DNA from: Aurantiacibacter zhengii
GTDB lineage: Bacteria > Pseudomonadota > Alphaproteobacteria > Sphingomonadales > Sphingomonadaceae
Reading direction: 5' to 3'
DNA: 64,000 nucleotides
Assembly: GCF_003584125.1 (NCBI RefSeq)
Contig: NZ_QXFL01000003.1
Coordinates: 186,001-250,000 of the forward strand
The position numbers and the translations under genes were made by a program. The notes below the pieces were generated by a model. That model searched no databases. It saw only the letters and a list, made by a program, of their open reading frames with translations, and was not told where the DNA came from. Shown one piece after another: positions 18,758 to 28,966 of this stretch. How positions within the stretch are numbered: the first letter of the stretch is position 1; each line of letters begins with the position of its first letter.

Positions 18758-20107
18758 ATGAAATCAGCAATTCTCAAGACCGGCGCCGTCGCTGCGACCG
18801 CGCTGCTTGCATCCAGCCCGGCCTTCGCGGCCCCGGCTGCCGATGCCGCCGCCACAGTGGCGGCTGACGCCGTAGGCGGGGGCACCGCCTATATCTTCAA
18901 CACGCTGCTGTTCCTTATCGGCGGCTTCCTGGTGATGTGGATGGCGGCAGGCTTCGCCATGCTCGAGGCGGGCCTCGTGCGCGCCAAGAACACCTCGACC
19001 CAGTGTCTCAAGAACATCGGCCTCTACGCTATCGCCGGCCTGATGTTCTGGATCATCGGCTACAACATTGCCTATCCCGGCTTCGGCGAGGATAGCATGG
19101 GCCTGTTCGGCATGGCTGGCACCGTCTACGGCATGCAGGACGTTGGCTCCGCCGATCTCGATACCGGCTATTCGGTGGCATCCGACTGGTTCTTCCAGAT
19201 GGTCTTCTGCGCCACCACCGCCTCTATCGTTTCGGGCACGCTGGCCGAACGCATCAAGATCGTGCCGTTCTTCATCTTCGTGACCATCCTTACCGCCGTG
19301 ATCTATCCGGTCGTGGTGAGCTGGGAATGGGGTGGCGGCTACCTCGACAGCGTCTGGGGCTTCTCCGACTTCGCCGGTTCCACCCTGGTTCACTCCACCG
19401 GCGGCTGGGCTGCCCTGGTCGGCGCGCTGATCCTCGGCCCGCGCCTCGGTCGCTACGGCGCCAATGGCATGGTCAATGTGTTCCCAGGCACCAACATCCC
19501 GCTGGCAACGCTCGGCACCTTCATCCTCTGGCTCGGCTGGTTCGGCTTCAACGGCGCATCGCAGCTGGCGATGGGCACCGTGGGTGACGTATCCGACGTG
19601 TCGAAGATTTTCGTGAATACCAACATGGCGGCCTGCGGCGGCGTGGTGATCGCGATCATCCTGACACAGCTGCGTTACAAGAAGGCCGACGTGACCATGG
19701 CCATGAACGGTGCGCTGGCCGGCCTCGTGTCGATCACCGCAGAGCCGTTGGCTCCCACCGTCGGGCAGTCGATCCTGATCGGCATGATCGGGGGTGCCAT
19801 CGTGGTCTTCACCGTGCCGCTGCTCGACAAGTTCAAGATCGACGACGTCGTCGGCGCTATCCCGGTTCACCTTGTTGCCGGTATCTGGGGCACGCTGATC
19901 GTGGCCTGGACGGGTGACGCAACCTTTGTCGGCCAGCTCGTGGGCGTGCTGCTCACCATGGTCTGGGTCAGTGTCGCTTCCGGTGTCATCTGGCTGGTTC
20001 TCAAGACCACCATCGGCCTGCGTCCCTCCGAAGAGATCGAACTTGCCGGTCTCGACATCCACGAAACCGGCGTGGAAGCCTATCCGGGTCTCGCCAACCA
20101 GGGCTGA
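18758..20107 (+). CDS. amtB: Ammonium transporter AmtB
   Basis: 449 residues from the ATG at 18758, with AGGGGG upstream. An N-terminal signal peptide (about 1-24, SSPAFAAP) precedes 11 predicted membrane helices, as in the family. Signatures: GFAMLEAGLVRAKNT in the first helices, the FxxVFCATTASIVSG-like FQMVFCATTASIVSG, and HSTGGWAALVGALILGPR with the pore histidine. The second pore histidine is in VHLVAGIWGT. It carries ammonium into the cell and is blocked by GlnK. It is cotranscribed with glnK and ends at a strong terminator. Confidence 0.96.
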   Translation: MKSAILKTGAVAATALLASSPAFAAPAADAAATVAADAVGGGTAYIFNTLLFLIGGFLVMWMAAGFAMLEAGLVRAKNTSTQCLKNIGLYAIAGLMFWIIGYNIAYPGFGEDSMGLFGMAGTVYGMQDVGSADLDTGYSVASDWFFQMVFCATTASIVSGTLAERIKIVPFFIFVTILTAVIYPVVVSWEWGGGYLDSVWGFSDFAGSTLVHSTGGWAALVGALILGPRLGRYGANGMVNVFPGTNIPLATLGTFILWLGWFGFNGASQLAMGTVGDVSDVSKIFVNTNMAACGGVVIAIILTQLRYKKADVTMAMNGALAGLVSITAEPLAPTVGQSILIGMIGGAIVVFTVPLLDKFKIDDVVGAIPVHLVAGIWGTLIVAWTGDATFVGQLVGVLLTMVWVSVASGVIWLVLKTTIGLRPSEEIELAGLDIHETGVEAYPGLANQG

Positions 20108-20202
20108 CCCTTCACCGAATTGGCGGGGGCGGGAACCACCTCTCTCCTCTCCCTCCCGACCCCGCCAACACTCGTTCCTCCTGCGAACGTACAACTCACA
20201 AT

Positions 20203-20235
20203 GGGCCGGAGCTTCGCTGCTCCGGCCCTTTTTTT
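20203..20235 (+). terminator. Rho-independent terminator after amtB
   Basis: Perfect 10-base stem GGGCCGGAGC (20203-20212) with GCTCCGGCCC (20219-20228), loop TTCGCT, then seven T residues (20229-20235). It separates the glnK-amt operon from the second P-II gene. Confidence 0.93.
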
Positions 20236-20291
20236 GTTGCGCGCGGGGGCGGGTGTCCGGTTACAAGGAGGTTACAACCCGCTCACGATAG

Positions 20292-21563
<1,272 letters not shown>

Positions 21564-21564
<1 letters not shown>

Positions 21565-21956
21565 CAGCCGCTATTATCACTGCTGTCAGTATTGGCCCAG
21601 ACCCGCGCGTCGCCCTCTGGTTCGATTTTCACAGCGGGCAGTGCGCGGATCGCTAGCACGCCGCCCTCGGCCGAGATCGGGGAGCCAGGTGCGAGCAGGC
21701 GAAAAACGAACTGGTTGCCGTGAGGCACGAGCACCGCCACGCGGCCCTGCCGGTCGCGCGCGATGGCCGCGCGCCCTTGCCTGTCGAGCTCTATCGCCAC
21801 TGGCTCGAAACCGCCGGGCGCAAGGCTGAACAGCTCTCGCGCCTCGTCGTGCGATTCGATTCGGGCCGCCCGCCGGAATCCCAGTGCCCATGTCACCGCG
21901 ACAATGGCCACAACGGCCACCAGCGATCCAAGCAGCTGCGGCAGCGCACCCGGCAT
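21564..21956 (-). CDS. Membrane-anchored protein of unknown function
   Basis: 130 residues from the ATG at 21956. One N-terminal membrane anchor (about 6-24, LLGSLVAVVAIVAVTWALGF) is followed by a soluble domain with beta-rich character (PVAIELDRQGRAAIARDRQG). It lies 4 bases after the phosphatase-like gene and its stop overlaps the desaturase start, so all three are probably cotranscribed. I do not recognise a domain. An in-frame extension upstream overlaps the neighbouring gene and is not credible. Confidence 0.65.
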
Positions 21957-21960
21957 GGCG

Positions 21961-22401
21961 TCAGTCGCGCGCCTTTGCGGACAGCATTTCGAGCATCGGC
22001 ACGATGGCGGTGATGTCGTACCCGGCGGCAAGCGCAGCTTCGGTTAGCGCGGACGGATCTTCGCCCCGGTGCGCCTGGGCCAGCGCCCACAGAAAAGTCG
22101 AGCGGGTTCCGGACCGGCAGTACGCCAACACCTTGTCATCGGCCTGGTCCAGCGCTTCGACCATGGCATCCACCTGCGGTTGACTGAAGCCCGCATGGTC
22201 GATGGGAATGGCGACATAGGCCAGCCCGTTCGCGGTTGCCGTTTGTTCTATCTGCGCCCCGGACGGCTGGCCATCCTGCTCCGCATCGGGCCGGTTGTTC
22301 ACGATCATGGTGAAACCCTGTTGCGCAGCATCCGCGACATCGTCCGCATCGATCTGCGGGCTGGCCCATACTGTGTCGCTGAGGCGCTTGAAATCCGACA
22401 T
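21961..22401 (-). CDS. TIGR01244 / DUF442 phosphatase-like protein
   Basis: 146 residues from the ATG at 22401, which has a strong AGGGAGG site; a longer in-frame start has none. The protein shows a dual-specificity phosphatase-like fold, with VNNRPDAEQDGQPSG near the middle and a CX5R active-site loop CRSGTRS (about 111-117). Family members occur as stand-alone proteins or fused to persulfide-dioxygenase-like metallohydrolases (BLH), where they are linked to sulfide handling. It is the first gene of a three-gene operon with a membrane protein and a lipid hydroxylase. Confidence 0.85.
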   Translation of the reverse strand: MSDFKRLSDTVWASPQIDADDVADAAQQGFTMIVNNRPDAEQDGQPSGAQIEQTATANGLAYVAIPIDHAGFSQPQVDAMVEALDQADDKVLAYCRSGTRSTFLWALAQAHRGEDPSALTEAALAAGYDITAIVPMLEMLSAKARD

Positions 22402-22664
22402 GAAACCTCCCTGAGAGGCAGGGCGGCGAAGATGCGGTCCTGCGGGCAATCCGAATGGAACAAGCGACAGGCAAGGGCAAGCCCGGCCGCGTTGCAGGTC
22501 TGTCACAGACCCGTAATCTTAAAACATTCGCGTCTCGCCTGATTCTTCGTTATAAACGTCCGTCGGAGCGACTGGGCAGGTCCGTCGGTCCCGGTTGTTG
22601 ACCATTTCGCTCGTGTCATCAGCTGCAACTTTGACAAGGGCGAGATTGAAGGTTTTGCGTATAC

Positions 22665-23438
22665 ATGGGTTATGATCGAGGGCGTCGCGGTCGGGGGCGC
22701 GACAAGCGGGACAACATCGGCGAAGAGGGGTTCGATCCCTTCATGGACGGACCTCCGCCCATGGAAAGCGGCGGTTGGCGCGATGGCGGTAACGATCGCT
22801 TCGGCGGCGGTGGTGGCGGCGGTGGCCGCTTCAACGACGATCGTGGCGGTGGCGGTTTCGGCGGTGGTAACCGCGGCGGCGGCTTCGGCGGCGGCGGTGC
22901 CGGTCGTGGTGGTCCGCGCGGCGGCGGCGGTGGTGGTGGCGGCATGCCCGCCCAGGTCGTCGGCACCGGTCAGGGCAAGGTCAAGTTCTTCAATACCCAG
23001 AAGGGTTTCGGCTTCATCCAGCGTGATGAAGGCGGCGAAGACGTGTTTGTCCACATCAGCCAGGTCGAACGTGCCGGTCTGGAAGGGCTGGCCGAAGGTC
23101 AGGAACTGCAGTTCAACCTCGTGGATCGCGGCGGAAAGATCTCTGCTGCCGACCTGCAGGTGGTTGGCGACGTCATCGAGGTGCAGTCGGCACCAAAGAG
23201 CCCGCAGCGTGAACTGACCGGCGAGAAAGCCGTAGGCACCGTCAAGTTCTTCAACACCATGAAGGGTTTCGGCTTCATCACGCGCGATGATGGCAAGGAA
23301 GATGCCTTCGTCCACATCAGCGCTGTCGAACGTTCGGGCCTCCAGGGCATCGCCGAGGGCGACCGATTCGAATTCGACCTCGAAGTCGATCGACGAGGCA
23401 AGTACTCGGCCGTCAACCTGGTGCCAGCGCAGGGCTAA
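22665..23438 (+). CDS. Two-domain cold-shock protein with glycine/arginine-rich N-terminus
   Basis: 257 residues. The first 95 or so residues are low-complexity (poly-Gly with RGG-like units, e.g. RGGGFGGGGAGRGG). Two cold-shock domains follow: about 101-166 (GKVKFFNTQKGFGFIQRDEG, then DVFVHISQVER) and about 187-255 (GTVKFFNTMKGFGFITRDDG, then DAFVHISAVER). Both keep the RNP1 and RNP2 nucleic-acid-binding aromatic residues, so it should bind RNA or single-stranded DNA. The 263-base gap upstream has no gene; a TATAAA at 22551-22556 could give a leader of about 100 bases, as in cold-shock mRNAs, but this is weak. Confidence 0.93.
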   Translation: MGYDRGRRGRGRDKRDNIGEEGFDPFMDGPPPMESGGWRDGGNDRFGGGGGGGGRFNDDRGGGGFGGGNRGGGFGGGGAGRGGPRGGGGGGGGMPAQVVGTGQGKVKFFNTQKGFGFIQRDEGGEDVFVHISQVERAGLEGLAEGQELQFNLVDRGGKISAADLQVVGDVIEVQSAPKSPQRELTGEKAVGTVKFFNTMKGFGFITRDDGKEDAFVHISAVERSGLQGIAEGDRFEFDLEVDRRGKYSAVNLVPAQG

Positions 23439-23462
23439 GCCCGCGGGGATCCAGCCAAGGTA

Positions 23463-23494
23463 GTGGCGGCCGTGTATGTTTGACCGGCCGCCAC
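23463..23494 (+). terminator. Long hairpin downstream of the cold-shock gene
   Basis: GTGGCGGCCG (23463-23472) pairs with CGGCCGCCAC (23485-23494) over a 12-base loop. No T-run follows, so it may stabilise the 3' end or act together with the terminator 26 bases downstream. Confidence 0.5.
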
Positions 23495-23519
23495 CACCCT
23501 CCTAGATGAGAGCGTATTG

Positions 23520-23544
23520 GCGGTCCGGAGAGGCCGCTTTTTTT
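23520..23544 (+). terminator. Rho-independent terminator after the cold-shock gene
   Basis: Stem GCGGTC (23520-23525) with GGCCGC (23532-23537), including one G-T pair, loop CGGAGA, then seven T residues (23538-23544). It lies 32 bases before argD and insulates it. Confidence 0.75.
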
Positions 23545-23576
23545 GATTTCACGCTTTCTCTAAGGACACATCCAAA

Positions 23577-24767
23577 ATGTCTATCACTCCGTTGATGCCC
23601 GTTTATCCGCGGTGCGGGGTCCGGCCCGTCGAGGGCGACAATTGCCACCTCATCGACGAGGACGGCACCCGTTATCTCGATTTTGCCGCCGGTATCGCGG
23701 TGAACCTGCTCGGCCATTCGCACCCCGGCCTGATCGGCGCGATCCAGGAGCAGGCGGCCAAACTCATGCACGTCTCGAACCTCTACGGCAGCCCGCAGGG
23801 AGAGGAACTGGCGCAAAAGCTGGTCGACACCACCTTTGCCGACACCGTGTTCTTCACCAACTCCGGTGCCGAGGCGGTGGAATGCGCGATAAAGACCGCG
23901 CGCGCCTATCATCAGCATGCAGGCGACGAGAACAAGTTCGAGCTGATCACCTTCAACAACGCGTTTCACGGGCGCACGATGGCCACAATCAGCGCATCGA
24001 ATCAGGAGAAGATGCACAAGGGTTTCAACCCGCTGCTGCCCGGCTTCAAATACGTCGATTTCAACGACCTCGAGGGCGCCAAGGCGGCCATCGGTCCGAA
24101 CACGGCAGGCTTCCTGGTGGAACCGATCCAGGGCGAAGGCGGTATCCGGCCGGCAACGCCGGAGTTCCTGCAGGGACTTCGCCAGCTGTGCGATGAGCAC
24201 GACCTGATGCTGGTGCTGGACGAAGTGCAATGCGGCGTAGCGCGCACCGGCACGTTCTATGCCTACGAACAGTACGGGATCGAGCCGGACATTGTTGCCT
24301 CGGCCAAGGGCATCGGCGGTGGTTTCCCGCTGGGCGCCTGCCTCGCTACTGAAAAGGCTGCCCGCGGCATGGTGATTGGTACCCACGGTTCCACCTACGG
24401 TGGCAATCCTCTGGCAATGGCTGCGGGAATGGCCGTGATGAATACCGTGGCGAACGACGAATTCCTTGGCCAGGTGCGCGCCAAGGGCGAGCGCCTGCGC
24501 GCCCGGCTGGAACAGTTCATCGGCAACTATCCCGACCTGTTCGAGAGCGTTCGTGGTGCGGGCTTGATGCTTGGCATCAAGATGAAGGTCGAGCCGAGAC
24601 CGTTCATGGTCCACCTGCGCGACAATCACCAGTTGCTCACCGTGGCGGCGGGGGATTCGACGCTGCGCCTGTTGCCGCCATTGGTGATCGAGGACGCCGA
24701 GATGGACGAATTCATCGAGAAGCTGTCGGCAGGCGCTGCCGATTTCGAGGTCCCGACCGGATCATGA
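23577..24767 (+). CDS. argD: Acetylornithine aminotransferase
   Basis: 396 residues, the usual class III aminotransferase length. It converts N-acetylglutamate semialdehyde to N-acetylornithine with PLP in arginine synthesis; many ArgD proteins also serve in lysine synthesis (DapC). Signatures: [15 protein letters not shown] (about 98-112), the PLP-binding [14 protein letters not shown] (about 218-231), and [13 protein letters not shown] with the Schiff-base lysine (about 247). It overlaps argF by 4 bases (ATGA), forming the common alphaproteobacterial argD-argF-hslO cluster. Confidence 0.94.
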   Translation: MSITPLMPVYPRCGVRPVEGDNCHLIDEDGTRYLDFAAGIAVNLLGHSHPGLIGAIQEQAAKLMHVSNLYGSPQGEELAQKLVDTTFADTVFFTNSGAEAVECAIKTARAYHQHAGDENKFELITFNNAFHGRTMATISASNQEKMHKGFNPLLPGFKYVDFNDLEGAKAAIGPNTAGFLVEPIQGEGGIRPATPEFLQGLRQLCDEHDLMLVLDEVQCGVARTGTFYAYEQYGIEPDIVASAKGIGGGFPLGACLATEKAARGMVIGTHGSTYGGNPLAMAAGMAVMNTVANDEFLGQVRAKGERLRARLEQFIGNYPDLFESVRGAGLMLGIKMKVEPRPFMVHLRDNHQLLTVAAGDSTLRLLPPLVIEDAEMDEFIEKLSAGAADFEVPTGS

Positions 24768-25726
24768 CCGACCAGCCCCCGCTCGACGTTGCGCCGGTCG
24801 TGCGCAACTTCCTGGACCTGTCGGATGCCGGTGGTCACGCCATTGCGGCCATGATCAACGACGCCCAGGATCGCAAGCGCGCCCGTCGCGGCTGGCCCAA
24901 GGGTCGGCCTGACGCGGACCAGCCGCTGGCCGGCCACGTGCTGGCGATGGTGTTCGAGAAGGCTTCGACCCGCACCCGGATCAGCTTCGACATCGCCATG
25001 CGCCAGCTGGGCGGTACGGCGCTGATCCTCGATTCGGGGACGACGCAACTCGGGCGGGGGGAATCGATCGCGGATACAGCGCGCGTGCTCAGCCGCATGG
25101 CCGATGCCATCATGGTGCGCACCGACGATCACGCAAAGATCGAGGAGATGGCGCACTATGCGCATGTCCCGGTGATCAACGGCCTGACCGATCGCTCGCA
25201 CCCGTGCCAGATCGTGGCGGACCTGCTGACGGTGATCGAACACCGCAAGGCGCTGCCAGGGCTGGAAGTCGCCTGGTTGGGGGACGGCAACAACGTGCTG
25301 CACTCCATCCTGGAGGCAGCGGCACTGATGAAGTTCAACGTGCGCGTGGCGACACCGGCGGGCTATGAGCCTGCCGCTGAGTTCGTTCACCATGCACGTT
25401 CGGCCGGGTCGTCAGTAACGCTGACTCAAGATGCCGCAGAGGCCGCGTCGGGTGCGGATGTGATCGTCACGGACACGTGGATATCCATGGGCCAGGCCCA
25501 TGCGCAGGAAAAGCTGGCGGCGATGGAGCCTTACCGCGTCGATGCCAATCTCATGGCGCACGCGAAGCCCGATGCTATCTTCCTGCACTGCCTCCCGGCG
25601 CATGTCGGCGAGGAAGTGAGCGGAGACGTTTTCGAAGGGCCGCAGTCGGTCGTTTTCGACGAAGCCGAAAACCGCATACACGCGCAGAAGTCGATCCTCC
25701 TGTGGTGTTTCGGCAAGCTGGGATAG
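24764..25726 (+). CDS. argF: Ornithine carbamoyltransferase
   Basis: 320 residues. It makes citrulline from ornithine and carbamoyl phosphate. The carbamoyl-phosphate site [11 protein letters not shown] (about 66-76), the ornithine-site [11 protein letters not shown] (about 145-155) and the HCLPAH signature (about 276-281) are all intact. It starts in the argD stop and is followed 31 bases later by hslO on the same strand. Confidence 0.96.
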   Translation: MTDQPPLDVAPVVRNFLDLSDAGGHAIAAMINDAQDRKRARRGWPKGRPDADQPLAGHVLAMVFEKASTRTRISFDIAMRQLGGTALILDSGTTQLGRGESIADTARVLSRMADAIMVRTDDHAKIEEMAHYAHVPVINGLTDRSHPCQIVADLLTVIEHRKALPGLEVAWLGDGNNVLHSILEAAALMKFNVRVATPAGYEPAAEFVHHARSAGSSVTLTQDAAEAASGADVIVTDTWISMGQAHAQEKLAAMEPYRVDANLMAHAKPDAIFLHCLPAHVGEEVSGDVFEGPQSVVFDEAENRIHAQKSILLWCFGKLG

Positions 25727-25757
25727 CTGCGCTTCACAATGGCCGCGCGCGCCCCAT

Positions 25758-26663
25758 ATGGTGCGCATGAGCGATACCCGAACCGAAACCTACTCCGACG
25801 AACTGCTTGGCTTCTCCATCCCGTCGCATGATTCGCGCGGTCGTGCGGTGCGTCTGGGCCCCGTGCTAGAAGACGTGCTGTCCGCGCACGACTATCCGCC
25901 CGCGCTGAAGCATTGCCTGGCCGAAGCGCTGGTTCTGGTGTCGCTAATGGGCAGTTTGCTGAAGGATGACGGCGACCAGCTCACCATGCAGGCGCAGGGC
26001 GAAGGCGGTATCGTCAGTCTGCTGGTATGCGATTACCGCGACGGAGAGATCCGCGGTTACGTCGAACATGACGAGGTGCAGATGCAGGCTGGAGGGGTAA
26101 ACCCTTCGCTCGAGGCGCTGTTCGGCAAGGCGCACTTGGCGATCACTTTTGACATCGCGAAAACCGGGAAGCGCTACCAGGGCATCGTGCCGCTTGAGGG
26201 CAATTCGCTTTCCGCTGCGGTAGAAAGTTATTTCGCGCAGAGCGAGCAAATCCCGACGTCAATTCGTACCGCGGTAAAGTCCGGCTCTGGCCGTACCGTG
26301 GCGGCCGGGCTGCTGGTCCAGCACCTGCCCGAAGGTGAGGAAGGGCGCGAGCGGCTGCACGTGCGGCTGGACGACCCGGAGTGGGAGCATGTCGCGGTCC
26401 TCGCCGAAAGCCTGCGGCACGAGGAACTGGTCGAGCCAGGTCTGTCGCTGGAAGAGATCGTATGGCGCCTCTACCATGAAGAGGACAAGATACTGGTCTC
26501 CCCCGGCGCACGACTTGCGAAGGGATGTCGCTGCACGATGGCGCATTTCGAGGACGTCCTTTCACGTTTCCCGAGGGAAGAGCGGCGCGACATGGCGAAC
26601 GAGGAAGGGATCATACTTGTCGATTGCGCATTCTGCTCGAAAGTCTTCCCGATTCAGGACTAA
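25758..26663 (+). CDS. hslO: Redox-regulated chaperone Hsp33
   Basis: 301 residues; the ATG at 25767 is an equally possible start. Hsp33 is a cytoplasmic holdase switched on by oxidative unfolding. The C-terminal zinc switch is complete: CRC (about 255-257) and CAFC (about 290-293), the CxC and CxxC pairs that bind zinc when reduced. The N-terminal substrate-binding domain is recognisable by GEGGIVSLLVCDYRDGEIRG. It follows argD-argF, the arrangement seen in many alphaproteobacteria, possibly in the same transcript. Confidence 0.94.
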   Translation: MVRMSDTRTETYSDELLGFSIPSHDSRGRAVRLGPVLEDVLSAHDYPPALKHCLAEALVLVSLMGSLLKDDGDQLTMQAQGEGGIVSLLVCDYRDGEIRGYVEHDEVQMQAGGVNPSLEALFGKAHLAITFDIAKTGKRYQGIVPLEGNSLSAAVESYFAQSEQIPTSIRTAVKSGSGRTVAAGLLVQHLPEGEEGRERLHVRLDDPEWEHVAVLAESLRHEELVEPGLSLEEIVWRLYHEEDKILVSPGARLAKGCRCTMAHFEDVLSRFPREERRDMANEEGIILVDCAFCSKVFPIQD

Positions 26664-26734
26664 CGGTTCGTCGCTCGCCCGGGGCAATTGGTCGTTCAGG
26701 CAAACCGTGCTATAGGGATGGACGAAGGAGCGAA

Positions 26735-27145
26735 TTGAGCGTGTTTGGCATCAGATCCAGAGTGGGAATTGCAAGCGCGACGGCAGCAGCCATGCTCGCG
26801 CTGACCCCGGCGTCTGCGCGGGCGCCTGAACTGGCCATGCTCGAGACGCTCAATGATGGAGCGTGGACCCTGCGACTGCGCTCGGAGGGGACGAGCCAGC
26901 GCATCTGTGTGCGTACCGGTCGCGAACTCATCCAGATTCGCCACCGGCAACCCAATTGCGACCGGTTTGTCGTGCAGGATGAGGCGGATGTCGTAACCGT
27001 CCAGTACACGTGCAGGGGGAATGGATATGGGCGCACCACCATACGGCGGGAAGGGCCGGACGTGGTGCAGGTCCGAAGCCAGGGCATTTACGGCGGCGCG
27101 CCGTTTTCGATAGAGGGGGAAGCGCGGCATTCCGGTTCGTGCTGA
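26735..27145 (+). CDS. Small exported protein, DUF3617-like
   Basis: About 136 residues, from a TTG at 26735 (or GTG at 26741) behind a clear GAAGGAG site; longer in-frame starts lie inside hslO and are unlikely. A signal peptide spans about 1-28 (ALTPASARAP). The mature part has three spaced cysteines (ICVRTG, NCDRF, YTCRGNGYGRT) and a final cysteine, a pattern like the DUF3617 family of periplasmic proteins in sphingomonads. No enzymatic motif is visible. Function unknown. Confidence 0.65.
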   Translation: MSVFGIRSRVGIASATAAAMLALTPASARAPELAMLETLNDGAWTLRLRSEGTSQRICVRTGRELIQIRHRQPNCDRFVVQDEADVVTVQYTCRGNGYGRTTIRREGPDVVQVRSQGIYGGAPFSIEGEARHSGSC

Positions 27146-27212
27146 TCGTCCGGTTAGTGTTGATCGGATTGTCTGTCTTGCCTGGCGCGTCCCGAGTGCC
27201 TAGCCCCCACCC

Positions 27213-27905
27213 ATGACAGAAACTGCAAAGATCGCCGTTGTCCTGCTGTCGGGCGGACTGGATTCCATGGTAACGGGCGCTCTCGCCCGAGAGCAGGGTT
27301 TTCGCCTGCATGCCTTGTCCATCGATTACGGCCAGCGCCATCGCCGTGAATTGCAGTCTGCGCGGGCGATCGCCGAAAAACTCGAGGTGGAAAGGCACGT
27401 CCAGTTGCCGCTCGACCTGCGGCAATTCGGCGCGTCGGCGCTTACCGCCGATATCGACGTTCCGAAGGACGGTGTGGGTGACGACATACCGGTTACATAC
27501 GTTCCGGCACGCAATCTGCTGTTCCTCGCGCTTACCACGGCCTTCGCCGAAAGCGCGGGTGCCAGCGACATCTTCATCGGGGTGAACGCGCTGGACTACT
27601 CCGGTTATCCCGATTGCCGACCTGAATTCATTGCCAGCTTTGCCGAAACCGCGCGGCTGGGAACAAGGCAGGGAGTGGAAGGGCGCCCGTTCGACATCCA
27701 TGCCCCCTTACAGCACATGACGAAAGCGGACATCGCGCGCCAATGTCACCGGCTTGGCCTCGACCCTGCCTGGAGCTGGTCGTGCTACGATCCAACTCCG
27801 GAAGGGCTTGCCTGCGGCCTCTGCGATAGCTGCCGCTTGCGGCTGAAAGGCTTCGCGGAAGCGGGGGTGGAAGACACAACCCGCTATGCAAGCAAGCCCT
27901 CCTGA
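27213..27905 (+). CDS. queC: 7-cyano-7-deazaguanine synthase
   Basis: 230 residues. QueC converts 7-carboxy-7-deazaguanine to preQ0 with ATP and ammonia, on the way to queuosine in tRNA. The PP-loop SGGLDSM (about 13-19) binds ATP, and the C-terminal zinc site is seen in GLACGLCDSCRLRLKGF with the cysteines about 3 residues apart. The other que genes are not in the window, but gluQ, which glutamylates queuosine, is at 58851. It converges on sodC with only 5 bases between the stops. Confidence 0.95.
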   Translation: MTETAKIAVVLLSGGLDSMVTGALAREQGFRLHALSIDYGQRHRRELQSARAIAEKLEVERHVQLPLDLRQFGASALTADIDVPKDGVGDDIPVTYVPARNLLFLALTTAFAESAGASDIFIGVNALDYSGYPDCRPEFIASFAETARLGTRQGVEGRPFDIHAPLQHMTKADIARQCHRLGLDPAWSWSCYDPTPEGLACGLCDSCRLRLKGFAEAGVEDTTRYASKPS

Positions 27906-27910
27906 CAGCC

Positions 27911-28441
27911 TCAGCTGCGGGAGAAAACTCCGCAGGCTACCCGGCTGCCGGCGGCTCCTGCCGGATCGGTCATGTAGTCGTCCGCACCCTCGTGCACGAC
28001 CAGGGCCGTGCCATCGGCATCGAAGATCTGCGAGATCACTGTGGCACTGTTTCCGCGCAAGATGGTGCTGGACGAGCCAATACCGGCAGTGGAAACCTCG
28101 ACATTGGGAAGATCGCCCAGATGCGCGCCTTGCGGGTTCATCGTGCCGTGTTCGTTACCCATGGGATTGAGGTGCCCCCCGGCAGACGTAAAGTCGGCGG
28201 CGCTGCAATCGCCTGTCGTGTGCAGGTGAACCGCGTGCGTACCCTGCGAGACACCGTTGAGCGAAACCGACACGGTTACTTCACCGTCCTGCGCATAGAG
28301 CATCGCCGTGCCCACGCTATTGCCCGAACGATCGGAAATCGTGGCGCTTCCCACTTCGGTTGCCGGGTCTTCATAGGTTGTGGCGCAACCGCTTATGGCG
28401 AGGGCGACAAGAGCAGCGAGGGGAAGTTTAGCGCGATGCAT
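27911..28441 (-). CDS. sodC: Copper/zinc superoxide dismutase, lipoprotein form
   Basis: 176 residues from the ATG at 28441, preceded by AAAGGAG; an ATG 27 bases upstream would place that site inside the gene. The N-terminus has a lipobox (ALAISGCA), so it is anchored in the envelope, where it removes superoxide. Metal ligands are visible: HAVHLH (copper), GGHLNP with the bridging and zinc histidines, GAHLGDLPN (zinc His and Asp), and VVHEGADD (copper). The disulfide cysteines GDCSAAD and VACGVF are present. It lies 59 bases downstream of the GTA cluster and is probably not part of it. Confidence 0.94.
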   Translation of the reverse strand: MHRAKLPLAALVALAISGCATTYEDPATEVGSATISDRSGNSVGTAMLYAQDGEVTVSVSLNGVSQGTHAVHLHTTGDCSAADFTSAGGHLNPMGNEHGTMNPQGAHLGDLPNVEVSTAGIGSSSTILRGNSATVISQIFDADGTALVVHEGADDYMTDPAGAAGSRVACGVFSRS

Positions 28442-28500
28442 GTGGTGAGCTCCTTTAACGGGTTTCATCCTTCACTACGCATGTTCGAGACATTAGGTCC

Positions 28501-28959
28501 TCATGACGCGGGCAGGATGCCGAGAGAAATCAGATTGGCGACAAGCTCGCCGAGAGTAGCGCGCGCTTCGACGTCTATCACCTCGCCGCCAGCCGGCACC
28601 GCCACACTCGCACCCCTCACCCATCCATCTCTGAAGCGGACCAGCTGCTTGGTAGACCTGTCGTAGACTGTCATGCCCTCAATGGGGGCGGCGAACAGCC
28701 AGTTGCCGCTCTGTCGGCAGGCTAGCCGCCCTGAATGTCCGGCCCAGTCTCCGCTCGGACCAATTCCGACGAGCCAGCATTCGCCTTCGCCGGGGTCGGA
28801 AGGCGGCGCGTCGGCCTCGCCTTCGACCGCCGCATGCAGCAGAGAGTCGATGAGGGCAAAAGCCTCGTTCACGGTGAATTCTTTCTGCGCCTGCGCGGTG
28901 AACAGGTTGGGCAGGCCAAGGCGCGGGGTGGTCGATGCAAAAGAGAAGATGTCGGTCAT
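28501..28959 (-). CDS. DUF2793 domain protein at the end of the GTA cluster
   Basis: 152 residues. The opening FSFASTTPRLGLPNLFTAQAQKEFTVNEAFALID region and the later GSWLFAAP-like GNWLFAAPIEGMTVYD match the DUF2793 family found in phage and GTA tail regions. The C-terminus is beta- or helix-mixed and ends with LVANLISLGILPAS. It begins 7 bases after gp15, so it is the last gene of the operon. A tail-tip or receptor-recognition role is plausible because it follows the hub genes, but this is inference. Confidence 0.8.
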   Translation of the reverse strand: MTDIFSFASTTPRLGLPNLFTAQAQKEFTVNEAFALIDSLLHAAVEGEADAPPSDPGEGECWLVGIGPSGDWAGHSGRLACRQSGNWLFAAPIEGMTVYDRSTKQLVRFRDGWVRGASVAVPAGGEVIDVEARATLGELVANLISLGILPAS

Positions 28960-28966
28960 GATGGCC

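Noticed and set aside
18764-20194. A 476-codon minus-strand open frame across amtB
   Set aside because: Antisense shadow of amtB: rich in His, Asp and Gln with no domain and no ribosome site.
22631-22665. TTGACA followed by TATACA directly before the cold-shock gene start as a promoter
   Set aside because: The spacer is 23 bases and the -10 overlaps the start codon.
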